The notes under the pieces are model-generated. The model was not told the DNA's origin. It searched no databases and saw only the letters and a list, made by a program, of their open reading frames with translations. A program made the position numbers and the translations under genes. Shown here piece after piece: positions 50,597 to 60,243 of a stretch of DNA of 64,000 nucleotides. Source of the DNA: Sinobaca qinghaiensis (GTDB lineage: Bacteria > Bacillota > Bacilli > Bacillales > Marinococcaceae). The DNA is taken from positions 248,001 to 312,000 of the forward strand of contig NZ_RAPK01000007.1 of the NCBI RefSeq assembly GCF_003610495.1, written 5' to 3'. How positions within the stretch are numbered: the stretch's first letter is position 1; every line of letters begins with the position of its first letter.

Positions 50597-51928
50597 TCAG
50601 GCCGCGTCGTCTTCATTTGCTGCTTCATCAAGAGACTTAAACATTGCCCTGTTTCCAAATCCATGCTCTTTTCCAGGAAGTACTGCATTCAGCAGAATAC
50701 CGATAAAGGTCGCAAACGCCATGCCGGCGATTTCAAGCTGATCGCCCACTTCGATAAATGCTCCGCCGATGCCGGTTACCAGAATCACCGAGGCGATAAT
50801 TAAATTACGTTTAATGCCGAAATTAATTTGATTGTCAATCAGCATACGAAGACCCGAAGAGGCGATAATGCCAAACAGCAGAATGGAAACGCCTCCCATG
50901 ACTGCCCCCGGGATCGTAGCGATCAGTGCCTCTACCTTTCCTACAAATCCAAAGGCTATCGCCATAAGCGCTGCTCCACCGATAACATATACGCTGAAGA
51001 CTCTAGTAATGGCGAGTACGCCGATGTTCTCTCCGTAAGTCGTGTTAGGCGGCCCGCCAAGAAGCGAAGCTACGATGGTAGCCGCACCATCACCCATAAT
51101 CGAGCGGTGCAGGCCCGGCTTTTTAATAAAATTGCGGCCTACTACTTTACTGAGCACCATTTGATCTCCTATATGCTCTGCCAGCGTTACGACCGCAATA
51201 GGGGCCATAATCAGCACAATTGTCCAGGACCACTGCGGCGTAAACGTTGCAAATGGGATGACGAAGTCCGGCACATGAAGCCAGGGAGCCTCTATGACAC
51301 TTTGAAAAGATACGAGCCCGGCGGCTACTGCTACCAGATATCCTCCTATAATACCGAGCAGGATAGGCACCAGGTTCAGAAACCCTTTGAAAAATACGGA
51401 GGCAATAATCGTAATAAATAAAGTGGCCAGCGCTACCGAAAAATGAAGCGATGGGTTGATATAGGAAGCCGACGCTTCGTCATAGTTCATTGCCATGTCG
51501 ATGGCGGTGCCGGCAAGTCCGAGACCGATAACGATAATAACGGGACCGACTACAATCGGCGGCAGCACATTCATCAGCCAATTTACACCGGTACGTTGTA
51601 TAATTACCGCCGTCACCCCGTAGATGAGACCTGCCGTAAAGGTACCTATCATCACACCTTCCGGCCCTCCGATGGACACTGCTGCGATGACCGGCATAAT
51701 AAAGGCAAACGATGAGCCCAGATAGGCCGGTACCTGCCCTTTTGTGATGACAAGATAGGCCAGCGTTCCAAGTCCGCTTGATACTAAAGCGACAGACGGA
51801 CTGAGACCGGTCAGAACCGGTACAAGTACGGTTGCTCCGAACATCGCAAATAAATGCTGCATGCTGAGAATCAGCCATTGATTCCATTTTGGTTTTTCGT
51901 GTACATCTAATTTTACGTCGTTATTCAT
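50597..51928 (-). CDS. pyrP: Uracil permease (UraA/PyrP)
   Basis: Proton-coupled uracil importer of the NCS2 family. The 443-residue protein has about 12-14 hydrophobic segments, SMQHLFAMFGATVLVP at the N-terminus, LAEHIGDQ (the conserved Glu of the substrate site) and GGPPNTTYGENIGV. GGGGG precedes the ATG. It lies after the second attenuator, so import is expected to respond to UMP, though the PyrR site there is degenerate. Confidence 0.96.
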   Translation of the reverse strand: MNNDVKLDVHEKPKWNQWLILSMQHLFAMFGATVLVPVLTGLSPSVALVSSGLGTLAYLVITKGQVPAYLGSSFAFIMPVIAAVSIGGPEGVMIGTFTAGLIYGVTAVIIQRTGVNWLMNVLPPIVVGPVIIVIGLGLAGTAIDMAMNYDEASASYINPSLHFSVALATLFITIIASVFFKGFLNLVPILLGIIGGYLVAVAAGLVSFQSVIEAPWLHVPDFVIPFATFTPQWSWTIVLIMAPIAVVTLAEHIGDQMVLSKVVGRNFIKKPGLHRSIMGDGAATIVASLLGGPPNTTYGENIGVLAITRVFSVYVIGGAALMAIAFGFVGKVEALIATIPGAVMGGVSILLFGIIASSGLRMLIDNQINFGIKRNLIIASVILVTGIGGAFIEVGDQLEIAGMAFATFIGILLNAVLPGKEHGFGNRAMFKSLDEAANEDDAA

Positions 51929-51960
51929 TATTGTTACCCCCGCTGTGATTTAATTTATAC

Positions 51961-51991
51961 AAAAAACCTCTTTATCATCAGACAAAGAGGT
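51961..51991 (-). terminator. Terminator of the pyrR-pyrP attenuator
   Basis: Stem CCTCTTT/AAAGAGG (51967-51973 with 51984-51990), 10-base loop, then T-run on the minus strand, 33 bases before pyrP. Confidence 0.88.
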
Positions 51992-52041
51992 ACGCAGGAG
52001 CAGGCAGGCTTGATTTACACAGGCCTGCTTCGTTCCAATCG

Positions 52042-52064
52042 CCTCTTATCTGTCTCACTGGACT
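52042..52064 (-). promoter_or_regulatory. Degenerate PyrR-binding site and antiterminator arm
   Basis: Minus strand AGTCCAGTGAGACA (52051-52064) matches 12 of 14 positions of the PyrR-binding consensus. An AAGAGG just downstream (52042-52047) can pair with CCTCTT of the terminator, the expected alternative antiterminator. The two mismatches break pairs in the PyrR hairpin. Confidence 0.6.
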
Positions 52065-52079
52065 GATTTAAAGAGTACT

Positions 52080-52658
<579 letters not shown>

Positions 52659-52670
52659 TTAAAAGCGTAC

Positions 52671-52705
52671 AAAAAAAATCCCCTCGTCCGGTGGGATGAG
52701 AGGAT
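52671..52705 (-). terminator. Terminator of the pyr leader attenuator
   Basis: Stem ATCCTCTC/GAGGGGAT (52678-52685 with 52698-52705, one G-U pair), 12-base loop, eight T on the minus strand, 40 bases before pyrR. Confidence 0.88.
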
Positions 52706-52763
52706 GGATGTACTGCGTCATAACAAAACAGTCTTCTCACAGGAAAGCTGTTATGCAGGGCAA

Positions 52764-52787
52764 AGTCCTTCTCAGCCTCACGGGACT
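52764..52787 (-). promoter_or_regulatory. PyrR-binding hairpin in the pyr leader
   Basis: Minus strand AGTCCCGTGAGGCT (52774-52787) fits every position of the PyrR consensus ARUCCNGNGAGGYU. An outer AGTCC/GGACT pair (52764-52768) closes a longer hairpin. Bound PyrR would stabilise it and free the terminator. Confidence 0.88.
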
Positions 52788-52827
52788 GTCGTTAAAGGAA
52801 TGGCTATTCGATTGTTGGTCTGTTGTT

Positions 52828-52857
52828 ATTATGACAAACAGTGACTGTCCGGGTCAA
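52828..52857 (-). promoter_or_regulatory. Promoter of the pyr operon
   Basis: Minus strand TTGACC (52852-52857), 18-base spacer, CATAAT (52828-52833). The -35 box contains the stop codon of the upstream pseudouridine synthase gene. Everything from here to pyrE is one transcript unit. Confidence 0.75.
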
Positions 52858-53768
52858 GTAATTTTTCGAAGACTTTCCAGGAGCGACTCCATTTCTTCCG
52901 GCAGCGGCGCTTTAAACGTCATCCGTTCCTGCGTCATCGGGTGGATGAAAGAGAGCGTATGGGCATGAAGAGCCTGGCCGTCGATCGGCAGCGTGTTTTT
53001 CTTGCCGTACTTCGGGTCTCCCGCAATGACGTGGTTAATATATTTCATGTGAACACGAATCTGGTGGGTTCTTCCCGTTTCCAGTTCACAATGAATGTAC
53101 GTGTAATGGGCAAAGCGCTCAAGCACGTCAAAATGGGTGACTGCGTCCTTCGCATTGCGCTGGGTTACCTTCATTTTCTGACGGTCTCTTTCGTCACGGC
53201 CGATCGGCGCATCAATGGTGCCTTTGTCATGCTCAACCACGCCGTGCACAATCGCTGCGTATTCGCGCTTCATGGATTTATCCTGAAGCTGACGGCTCAG
53301 CTGCTCATGTGCTTTATCGTGCTTGGCAGCCACCAGCAGCCCCGTCGTATCTTTATCAATACGATGAACAATACCCGGACGCTTTTCGCCGTTAATACCG
53401 GAAAGGTCATTACAGTGATACATAAGAGCATTCACAAGCGTTCCGCTGTAATGCCCCGGTGCAGGGTGAACGACTATACCCCGTTCTTTGTTTATAACGA
53501 TAACGTCTGCGTCTTCATAAACAACCTGCAGTGGAATATTCTCCGGCAGGATGTCCGGTTCTACCGCTTCCGGCACGCTGACTTCGACTTCATCTTCCGC
53601 GTTTAGTTTGTAGTTGCTTTTTACCGTTTTGTTATTAACGAGCACCTGACCTTCTTTAATCCACTGCTGTACCATGGACCGGGACCAGTCTTCCCCCTGT
53701 TTTGTTACAAATTGATCGATTCTTGAACCTTCTTCATCCGTTGTTATGATCCACTGCATTACTTCCAT
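52854..53768 (-). CDS. ylyB: RluD/RluA-family pseudouridine synthase (YlyB)
   Basis: Makes pseudouridine in RNA, probably 23S rRNA. The 304-residue product has an N-terminal S4 domain (about 13-75) and the catalytic segment GIVHRIDKDTTGLLV with the conserved Asp, then GRTHQIRVHM. The ATG at 53768 (GAGG upstream) lies inside the 3' end of lspA. Exact target sites cannot be read from sequence. Its end overlaps the pyr promoter. Confidence 0.94.
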   Translation of the reverse strand: MEVMQWIITTDEEGSRIDQFVTKQGEDWSRSMVQQWIKEGQVLVNNKTVKSNYKLNAEDEVEVSVPEAVEPDILPENIPLQVVYEDADVIVINKERGIVVHPAPGHYSGTLVNALMYHCNDLSGINGEKRPGIVHRIDKDTTGLLVAAKHDKAHEQLSRQLQDKSMKREYAAIVHGVVEHDKGTIDAPIGRDERDRQKMKVTQRNAKDAVTHFDVLERFAHYTYIHCELETGRTHQIRVHMKYINHVIAGDPKYGKKNTLPIDGQALHAHTLSFIHPMTQERMTFKAPLPEEMESLLESLRKIT

Positions 53769-54240
53769 GTTTGCTTTTCCTCTTTTCTTTCCATTCGTCA
53801 CTCATCATTTTTATAATTAATAATCCTACGCCTACGACTAAAGCAGAATCCGCTACGTTAAAGATAGGATAGCTGTACCCCCAGAAATACGTATCCACGA
53901 AATCCACGACCGCTCCAAACAACACCCGGTCAATGAAATTGCCAAGCGCTCCCCCCAGTATGAGGACAAGCGGCAGACCGATCATAATACTGTTTTTCCC
54001 GTATTTATGCAGGTGATAAATAATCGCTGCAACCACTACTACGGTAATAATATAAAAGAACCACATCTGCCCCTGGAGAATGCCAAAGGCGGCTCCTTCA
54101 TTCCTATGGGAAGTAAGGTATAAAAAGTCCGGGATCAGCTCAATGCTTTCTCCTATATCCATATAAATAACGACTGCATATTTTGTCAGCTGGTCCAAAG
54201 CAATAATAAACAATGCCAGCAAATAATAAAATATCATCAT
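53734..54240 (-). CDS. lspA: Lipoprotein signal peptidase (signal peptidase II)
   Basis: Cleaves the signal peptide of prolipoproteins. The 168-residue protein has four membrane segments, NEGAAFG (47-53), and the catalytic aspartates Asp113 (VVDFVD) and Asp131 (NVADS). GGAGG lies eight bases before the ATG. Preceded by a terminator after ileS; ylyA, found between ileS and lspA in B. subtilis, is absent. Confidence 0.96.
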   Translation of the reverse strand: MMIFYYLLALFIIALDQLTKYAVVIYMDIGESIELIPDFLYLTSHRNEGAAFGILQGQMWFFYIITVVVVAAIIYHLHKYGKNSIMIGLPLVLILGGALGNFIDRVLFGAVVDFVDTYFWGYSYPIFNVADSALVVGVGLLIIKMMSDEWKEKRKSKHGSNAVDHNNG

Positions 54241-54282
54241 CTGGTTTTCCTCCGGCTTATCTTAAGTTGTACGTACTTATGC

Positions 54283-54291
54283 ATTTTAGCA
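54283..54291 (-). promoter_or_regulatory. Extended -10 promoter of lspA-ylyB
   Basis: Minus strand TGC-TAAAAT forms an extended -10 box 43 bases before lspA; the -35 is weak. It lies after the ileS terminator, where a promoter is required. Confidence 0.45.
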
Positions 54292-54334
54292 TAACAGCGC
54301 CCGTTAGAAAAGAAGCTTCATCGGGATCTACTTT

Positions 54335-54370
54335 AAAAGAGCTTCCCTCCATGAGGAGAGAAGCTCTTTT
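54335..54370 (-). terminator. Terminator after ileS
   Basis: Stem AAAAGAGCTTC/GAAGCTCTTTT (11 bp) with inner CTCC/GGAG pairing, followed by TTTT-rich sequence on the minus strand; three bases after the ileS stop. Confidence 0.85.
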
Positions 54371-54372
54371 TA

Positions 54373-57141
54373 TTATACTTCCGAATAATGTTCTTTAACA
54401 ATCGTGCTGCATTTGCTGCAAAGTGTAGGGTGGTCTTTATCTTCCCCTACCGTTTCTGAAACCGTCCAGCAGCGCTCACATGTGTCGCCGTCTGCTGCCT
54501 GAACCGTAATAGCAAGAGACTGATATACATCAGCTTCCGGCGGCGCCTCTTCCTTTTCCCCAGCAATTTCTGCTTTGGAAACGATAAATAACTTTTCGAG
54601 ATCGTCCGTATCTTCCAGAAGTGATTTCAGCTCCGGTACAGGATACAGCTTAATGGATGCTGTTAACGATTTGCCAATAAGCTTTTCGGCTCGTGCCTGC
54701 TCGAGCGTTTTTAACACGTCATCACGCACGTCCATCATTGTATTCCATTTTTTCTTTAACGCCTGATAGCTTTCTGTACTTAACGCTTCCGGCATGTCCG
54801 TTAAGTGGACGCTTTCTGCGGATGTTTCCGGAATGTAGGTCCATGCTTCCTCTGCCGTATGTGGAATAATTGGTGCAGCAAGACGAGTCAGGGCAAGAAG
54901 CGTGTCATAAATAACCGTCTGAATGGCCCGGCGCTTTTTGCTGTCGGCCGCTTCAATATACAGAGTATCCTTCGCACTGTCCATATAAAAGGAGCTGAGC
55001 TCTACCGTGCAGTAGTTATGAATAGCATGGTAAACCGCTGCAAACTGGTACTCTTCATAGCCCTTTGTTACTTTAGCAATAAGGTCCTGAAGCTTCACAT
55101 GCATAAACAAATCGAGCTCAGGAAGGTCATCTACAGCTACGCGGTCCTCTGCAGGATTAAAGTCATTCAGGTTACCGAGCATAAAGCGGAACGTATTTCT
55201 GATTTTGCGGTACACCTCGGCTACCTGCTTTAGAATATCGTCGGAAATACGCACATCTGCCTGATAATCTACGCTTGATACCCAAAGACGAAGAATGTCA
55301 GCACCGAGCTGCTTCATGACGTCATTTGGAATAACGGTGTTGCCGATCGACTTACTCATTTTATGGCCTTTTCCGTCTAACGCAAATCCGTGGCTGATTA
55401 CTGCTTTATAAGGTGATTTACCAGTTACAGCAACGCTTGTGGAAAGCGAGGAGTTGAACCAGCCTCTATATTGATCGGAACCTTCAAGATAAACATCGGC
55501 CGGACGCTGCAGTTCTTCCCGCTCTTCGAGCACCGCCTGGTGGGAGGAGCCGCTGTCAAACCATACGTCCATAATATCTGTTTCTCTCGTAAACGTGCCG
55601 TTCGGGCTCTGTTCGGACTGATATCCTTCGGGCAGAAGGTCTTTTGTGTCCCATTCAAACCAGATGTTGGAACCATGCTTTCTAAATAAATCCGATACGT
55701 GGGAAATCGTTTCGTCTGTCACAATTTCCACACCATCTTCTCCGTAAAACACGGGAATTGGAACGCCCCACGCCCGCTGTCTGGAAATACACCAGTCCCC
55801 GCGGTCACGAACCATATTAAATAGTCTTGTTTCTCCCCACTCAGGAAGCCACGTTACATTTTTTACTTCTTCGAGCAGTTGTTCCCTAAAGTCTTTAATG
55901 GAAGCGAACCACTGAGCAGTAGCCCGGAAAATAACCGGTTTTTTCGTACGCCAGTCATGCGGATAGGAGTGCTTGATAAACTGCAGTTTTTCCAGCGCAT
56001 TTAATTCCTCAAGCTTTTGAGTGATCTGCTTGTTTGCTTCATCATAGAAAAGTCCTTCAAAACCGGGCGCCTCATCCGTGAAATACCCTTTATCATCTAC
56101 TGGACAGAGAACTTCCAGGCCATACTGCTGACCTACTACATAGTCATCCTCCCCGTGTCCGGGCGCTGTATGGACACAGCCTGTACCAGCATCCAGCGTT
56201 ACATGATCGCCCAGAATAACAAGAGAGTCCCTTCCATAAATAGGGTGGCTTGTCATTACATGCTCAAGCTCTTCTCCTTTAAACGTGCGGAGCGTTTCGG
56301 CTTCTTCCCATTCCAGTTCGGTTTTCAGCTGCTCCAGCAGGCCTTCTGCCACGATATATTTTTTATCATTGTGCCTGACCGATACATACGTCAGCTCCGG
56401 ATGAACGGCAATCGCAAGGTTTGCCGGGATTGTCCAGGGAGTCGTGGTCCAGATAAGAAATTTTTCGTCCCCGTCCAGAATATTTTTGCCGTCTTTTACA
56501 TCAAACGTGACATAAATAGATGGTGATTTTTTATCATGGTATTCAATTTCCGCTTCGGCCAGAGCTGATTCGGAAGAAGGTGACCAATAGACCGGCTTTT
56601 TGCCTTTATAGATATACCCACGCTTGGCCATTTCTCCAAATACTTTAATCTGCTGGGCTTCGTAGTCATTAGTGAGCGTAATATACGGGTTATCCCAGTC
56701 TCCGCGCACGCCGAGTCTTTTAAACTGCTCGCGCTGGCGGTCCACCTGCTTTAACGCGTAGTCTTCACAGGCCTGGCGGAATTCTGCCACCGACATTTTC
56801 TTCCGGTTTACTTTTTTGTTTTTTGTTAATGCCGTTTCAATCGGAAGACCGTGGGTATCCCAGCCCGGCACATACGGTGCATGAAACCCGGACATGGATT
56901 TGTAGCGGACGATGAAATCCTTTAATACTTTATTCAGGGCATGACCCATATGGATATCTCCGTTGGCATACGGCGGTCCATCATGGAGCACAAACAGCGG
57001 ACGTCCGGCTGTGCGTTCCTGTACTTTTTGGTACATATCTTCGCTTTCCCATTCTTTTTGTCTTTCCGGCTCCCGGTTCGGCAGATTGCCGCGCATTGGA
57101 AACGCCGTTTTCGGCATGAGAAGTGTTTCTTTGTAACTCAT
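54373..57141 (-). CDS. ileS: Isoleucyl-tRNA synthetase
   Basis: Charges tRNA-Ile and edits Val. The start at 57141 (GGGGG upstream) gives 922 residues. HMGH (64-67) is the HIGH motif, KMSKS (in [11 protein letters not shown]) the second class-I motif; a CP1 editing domain lies between. The C-terminal zinc site is CERCWTVSE ... CSKCS, as in bacterial type-1 IleRS. Expression is controlled by the T-box upstream. Confidence 0.98.
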   Translation of the reverse strand: MSYKETLLMPKTAFPMRGNLPNREPERQKEWESEDMYQKVQERTAGRPLFVLHDGPPYANGDIHMGHALNKVLKDFIVRYKSMSGFHAPYVPGWDTHGLPIETALTKNKKVNRKKMSVAEFRQACEDYALKQVDRQREQFKRLGVRGDWDNPYITLTNDYEAQQIKVFGEMAKRGYIYKGKKPVYWSPSSESALAEAEIEYHDKKSPSIYVTFDVKDGKNILDGDEKFLIWTTTPWTIPANLAIAVHPELTYVSVRHNDKKYIVAEGLLEQLKTELEWEEAETLRTFKGEELEHVMTSHPIYGRDSLVILGDHVTLDAGTGCVHTAPGHGEDDYVVGQQYGLEVLCPVDDKGYFTDEAPGFEGLFYDEANKQITQKLEELNALEKLQFIKHSYPHDWRTKKPVIFRATAQWFASIKDFREQLLEEVKNVTWLPEWGETRLFNMVRDRGDWCISRQRAWGVPIPVFYGEDGVEIVTDETISHVSDLFRKHGSNIWFEWDTKDLLPEGYQSEQSPNGTFTRETDIMDVWFDSGSSHQAVLEEREELQRPADVYLEGSDQYRGWFNSSLSTSVAVTGKSPYKAVISHGFALDGKGHKMSKSIGNTVIPNDVMKQLGADILRLWVSSVDYQADVRISDDILKQVAEVYRKIRNTFRFMLGNLNDFNPAEDRVAVDDLPELDLFMHVKLQDLIAKVTKGYEEYQFAAVYHAIHNYCTVELSSFYMDSAKDTLYIEAADSKKRRAIQTVIYDTLLALTRLAAPIIPHTAEEAWTYIPETSAESVHLTDMPEALSTESYQALKKKWNTMMDVRDDVLKTLEQARAEKLIGKSLTASIKLYPVPELKSLLEDTDDLEKLFIVSKAEIAGEKEEAPPEADVYQSLAITVQAADGDTCERCWTVSETVGEDKDHPTLCSKCSTIVKEHYSEV

Positions 57142-57214
57142 TTTATTTCCCCCATTCATTTACTTGTAAGCTCTTTTTAAAAGTTTCAATATACGGATAC
57201 ATCATCCAGACACA

Positions 57215-57455
57215 CAAAAAAGCCCTCTCGATCCGATAGGGACGAGAAGGCTCGCGGTACCACCCTAATAGCTGAAAAAACACAGCCACTTTGGGTTTGT
57301 ATAACGGTAAACAACCGCCGGTACCTACTTTTATTTCAGTATCGGAACTACAGGGTGATGTCTTTACCTGCCATTGTACTGTGCTTTCACCATGTCACAG
57401 CTCGCTGTTCAGACGGCGTACGATAAAGTATGTCCCTGTCTTCGTTTTTTAATAT
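57215..57455 (-). promoter_or_regulatory. T-box riboswitch for ileS (specifier AUC)
   Basis: The 346-base gap before ileS holds a T-box. The canonical AGGGTGGTACCGCG lies at 57253-57266. It is followed by a 10-bp terminator stem (57221-57230 with 57243-57252) and a T-run. Stem I is closed by ACAGGG/CCCTGT, and an ATC (Ile) specifier at 57357-57359 sits next to the CCCTGT arm. AGCGAG and GGTGAAAGC in the distal stem are typical. Uncharged tRNA-Ile should stabilise the antiterminator. Confidence 0.93.
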
Positions 57456-57466
57456 GTTGTGTAGAA

Positions 57467-57495
57467 AGTATAATTCAGAAAATCCGGTTAGTCAA
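57467..57495 (-). promoter_or_regulatory. Promoter of the ileS T-box transcript
   Basis: Minus strand TTGACT (57490-57495), 17-base spacer, TATACT (57467-57472). The -35 box overlaps the divIVA stop codon. Confidence 0.78.
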
Positions 57496-57994
57496 TATTT
57501 CGATCCGTCTCTGCTGCAGGCGTTTCCTTCGCAATATCTTCCCATTCTTCGCTATGTAAGAGATTCATCTGGGCTTCGACAAGCATTTTAAACCTCATCC
57601 GGTAGACGCTGGCCTGCTTTTTTAACTCCTGCATTTCCAATTCCATTTTCTTTGTACGGCTTAATGCGTCGTTAATCAGACGATCAGCGTTTTTCTCCGC
57701 TTCCTGAATAATCAGCTGGGATTCTTTATTGGAGCTTTTTCTTACTTCTTCTGCCGTTTCCTGGGAAACCATAATCGACTTATTCAGCGTATCTTCAATA
57801 GCTGAGAAGTGTTCTACACGTTCTTCCAGATCTTCTGCTTTTGTCTGCCATTCGTTTTTTTCACGGATAGCAGCTTCAAAATCTTTAATTACCTGATCCA
57901 AAAACTCATTAACCTCATCTTCATCATAGCCGCGGAATCCTTTTGTAAACTCTTTATTATGGATATCTAAAGGAGTAATTGGCACTGGCTTCAC
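57488..57994 (-). CDS. divIVA: Cell division/polarity protein DivIVA
   Basis: Binds negatively curved membrane at poles and septa and recruits partners. The 168-residue protein has the N-terminal membrane-binding domain (MKPVPITPLDIHNKEFTKGF, then GYDEDEVNEFLD) and a long coiled coil of about residues 30-145. Position between ylmH and ileS is conserved. Confidence 0.96.
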   Translation of the reverse strand: MKPVPITPLDIHNKEFTKGFRGYDEDEVNEFLDQVIKDFEAAIREKNEWQTKAEDLEERVEHFSAIEDTLNKSIMVSQETAEEVRKSSNKESQLIIQEAEKNADRLINDALSRTKKMELEMQELKKQASVYRMRFKMLVEAQMNLLHSEEWEDIAKETPAAETDRNID

Positions 57995-58006
57995 CTCTGC
58001 TGTTGT

Positions 58007-58786
58007 TTATTGGTCTTTCTTTTTTCCGTACTGTAAACGGTAACGTCCTTTTTTCGTTAATCCTTCATTACTTAAAATTTTCCGCCGTCCCATGCCCCGC
58101 ACGGACACATAATCGCCGGGGGCAACCTGGTAAGCCGGCTGGGTAATGGTCTTCCAGTTCACTTTTACCTTTTCTTTTTCAATATAAGGGAGCGCTTTGC
58201 TTCTGGAAACGCCGTACATTTCAGCAATAAGGACATCAAGCCGGAAAGAAGTAATCGTGGAGCTTACTTCCTCCCAGCTTTCCTCTGCTTCCAAAGCATC
58301 CTGCAGCGGCTTTCTCTCGACCTGCACCGGTGCATTACCGGCTTTAGTCAAGTTCATTTCCAGGTACAGGCTGACTTCTTCGCTTACCACACAGTGAAAA
58401 AACCCTTCACCGGCTATAATATCCCCATATTTTTCTCTTTTAATGCCAAGACCCGTCAACGTCCCCAGTATATCGGGGTGGCGGAGGGTTACAAACTTGG
58501 CGGGATAGGAAAGTTCGTATAAAGCTAAATGAAACGACTCTTCTGTTATTTCTTCATAAAAAGGATAGATACAGGCTCTTCTTCGTTCAGCCCCATTGGC
58601 TCCTCCATGAAACTGAAAACGTACGGTTTCATCTTTACCGATGATCATCGCGAGCAGGTCCTGTTCGCGCGGATCGAGAAAATCTGTCAGCTTGGTTTCA
58701 TAATACGTTTCTACTGCCTGCTTCCAATCCCTCACCTGCTCGATGAAGGGGTGTTCTTCTTTTCGAAAATGCTCAGAATAGTCCAT
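58007..58786 (-). CDS. ylmH: S4-domain RNA-binding protein YlmH
   Basis: A 259-residue protein with an N-terminal YlmH domain and a C-terminal S4 domain (LDVLIAEMYGVSRSKALPYI, then VAPGDYVSVRGMGRRKI). Long linked to division by location; in B. subtilis YlmH, a relative of RqcP, binds 50S-peptidyl-tRNA in ribosome quality control (literature). RqcH, the partner factor, is encoded in this window. Confidence 0.92.
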   Translation of the reverse strand: MDYSEHFRKEEHPFIEQVRDWKQAVETYYETKLTDFLDPREQDLLAMIIGKDETVRFQFHGGANGAERRRACIYPFYEEITEESFHLALYELSYPAKFVTLRHPDILGTLTGLGIKREKYGDIIAGEGFFHCVVSEEVSLYLEMNLTKAGNAPVQVERKPLQDALEAEESWEEVSSTITSFRLDVLIAEMYGVSRSKALPYIEKEKVKVNWKTITQPAYQVAPGDYVSVRGMGRRKILSNEGLTKKGRYRLQYGKKKDQ

Positions 58787-58797
58787 AGATGCTCCTT

Positions 58798-59052
58798 TTA
58801 CATAAATAACGCAGCAACGCCGCGGCTTGCCATATTTAATACGAGCAGAGCCACTAGTGGAGAAATATCAAACATACCAAGCGGTGGAATCACGCGTCGG
58901 AACGGCTCGAGAAAAGGTTCCACGATGGATCCGATAAACTGGCCGATGGATGTTTCCCTGGCATTGGGAAACCAAGACATAAGAATATAAGCGAGTACGA
59001 TAAATGAATAGATCTGCATTCCTGCAGCTAAAATTGCTCCAATTTGCGCCAT
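58798..59052 (-). CDS. ylmG: YggT family membrane protein (YlmG)
   Basis: An 84-residue protein with two hydrophobic segments (about 8-25 and 65-82) flanking the family motif SWFPNARETSIGQFI and EPFLEPFRRVIPPLGMFDISPL. It lies between sepF and ylmH in the conserved division cluster. The molecular function is unknown; homologues affect membrane organisation. Confidence 0.9.
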   Translation of the reverse strand: MAQIGAILAAGMQIYSFIVLAYILMSWFPNARETSIGQFIGSIVEPFLEPFRRVIPPLGMFDISPLVALLVLNMASRGVAALFM

Positions 59053-59064
59053 TATTTCTCTCCT

Positions 59065-59499
59065 TTAAGGTTGTTCCTGATTGTGTTCATACAGTGCTTC
59101 GGAAATGGCACCGGATACATCAATATTGTCCGGAGTGCATAAAAATATATTTTCACCGACTTTTTGAATGTCTCCGCCTATAGCATAAACAGTGCCGCTG
59201 AGAAAATCAACAATCCGCTTTGCCTGGTCGTGCTGAAGGCGCTGCAAATTAATAATAACAGATTTTCTATTTTTTAAATGATCTGCAATATCCTGTGCCT
59301 CTTCATAGGTTCTGGGCTCGACCAATATCATTTTTGCTGATTGCTGAAGACTTTGCAGACTGACAACATTGGACTTTTCTTTTGCAGGCGGTGCCGGATC
59401 GGGAACCGGATCCTCTTCGTATTTTATAAGCGGGTCCCTGTCCTCGACCGTGCCGTCTTCTAATTCAAAAAAACGCTTAAAGTTTTTTTTGAAACCCAT
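59065..59499 (-). CDS. sepF: Cell division protein SepF
   Basis: Anchors and bundles FtsZ at the membrane. The 144-residue protein has an N-terminal amphipathic region ([14 protein letters not shown]), an acidic/proline linker, and the SepF core ([20 protein letters not shown], then [20 protein letters not shown]). Typical length and location. Confidence 0.95.
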   Translation of the reverse strand: MGFKKNFKRFFELEDGTVEDRDPLIKYEEDPVPDPAPPAKEKSNVVSLQSLQQSAKMILVEPRTYEEAQDIADHLKNRKSVIINLQRLQHDQAKRIVDFLSGTVYAIGGDIQKVGENIFLCTPDNIDVSGAISEALYEHNQEQP

Positions 59500-59534
59500 G
59501 GATTTTCCTCCTGCCTTTAATAGTATGATGCCTC

Positions 59535-60227
59535 TCAGGCGTTCGTTTCATTACCTACAAGACTTGTTCCAAGTCTAATATACGTTGCGCCTTCTTCGAT
59601 TGCAATAGCATAATCATTGGACATCCCCATTGACAGCTCTTCACAGGGAGCGTTCGGCTGGCCGAGCGCCCGCACACGATCTCTCAGCTCTCTCAGCTCA
59701 CGGAACAAGCCCCTTGTTTTTTCCGGTTCTTCTTCATACGGTGCCATTGTCATCAGTCCTACCACTTCAATAGCAGAAAAGCCTTCAAGACGTTGGATAA
59801 ACGGAATGACTTCTGCAGCATCCAGGCCTGCTTTGGAAGCTTCACCGGACACGTTTACCTGCACAAAGCATTTTACTTTATTTCCATCCTCCAGCCTTTT
59901 TTCCAGCTCTTCTGCTAATGACATACGATCCAATGAGTGAATATATTCATATTTGCCGATAATTTTTTTCGCTTTTTTGGATTGAAGCTGACCGATAAAA
60001 TGAAAAGATGCTTTATCCTGAAGCTTTTCCCATTTATCCAGTGCCCCTTCTATCCTATTCTCTCCAAGATGGGAAATTCCTGCTTCAATAGCACGTTCGG
60101 CTGTTTCCATCGACACATATTTTGTTACAGCGATAATATGAACCTCATCTTCCCGGCGTCCGGCTCTGCTGCATGCTTCTGCGACTGTCTGTTTAATGCC
60201 TGCCAGATTTTCCTCTACATCTCCCAA
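59535..60227 (-). CDS. ylmE: PLP homeostasis protein (YggS/YlmE family)
   Basis: Pyridoxal-phosphate-binding protein that buffers PLP and affects amino acid metabolism. The PLP lysine lies in [15 protein letters not shown] and [14 protein letters not shown] are conserved. The ATG at 60254 lies inside pgeF; a TTG at 60227 with AAGGGG nine bases upstream gives 230 residues and the family N-terminus, so TTG is chosen. Confidence 0.9.
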   Translation of the reverse strand: MGDVEENLAGIKQTVAEACSRAGRREDEVHIIAVTKYVSMETAERAIEAGISHLGENRIEGALDKWEKLQDKASFHFIGQLQSKKAKKIIGKYEYIHSLDRMSLAEELEKRLEDGNKVKCFVQVNVSGEASKAGLDAAEVIPFIQRLEGFSAIEVVGLMTMAPYEEEPEKTRGLFRELRELRDRVRALGQPNAPCEELSMGMSNDYAIAIEEGATYIRLGTSLVGNETNA

Positions 60228-60243
60228 CGTGCTGTTCCCCTTT

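Noticed and set aside
52941-53606. 221-codon plus-strand ORF
   Set aside because: Antisense shadow of the ylyB pseudouridine synthase gene.
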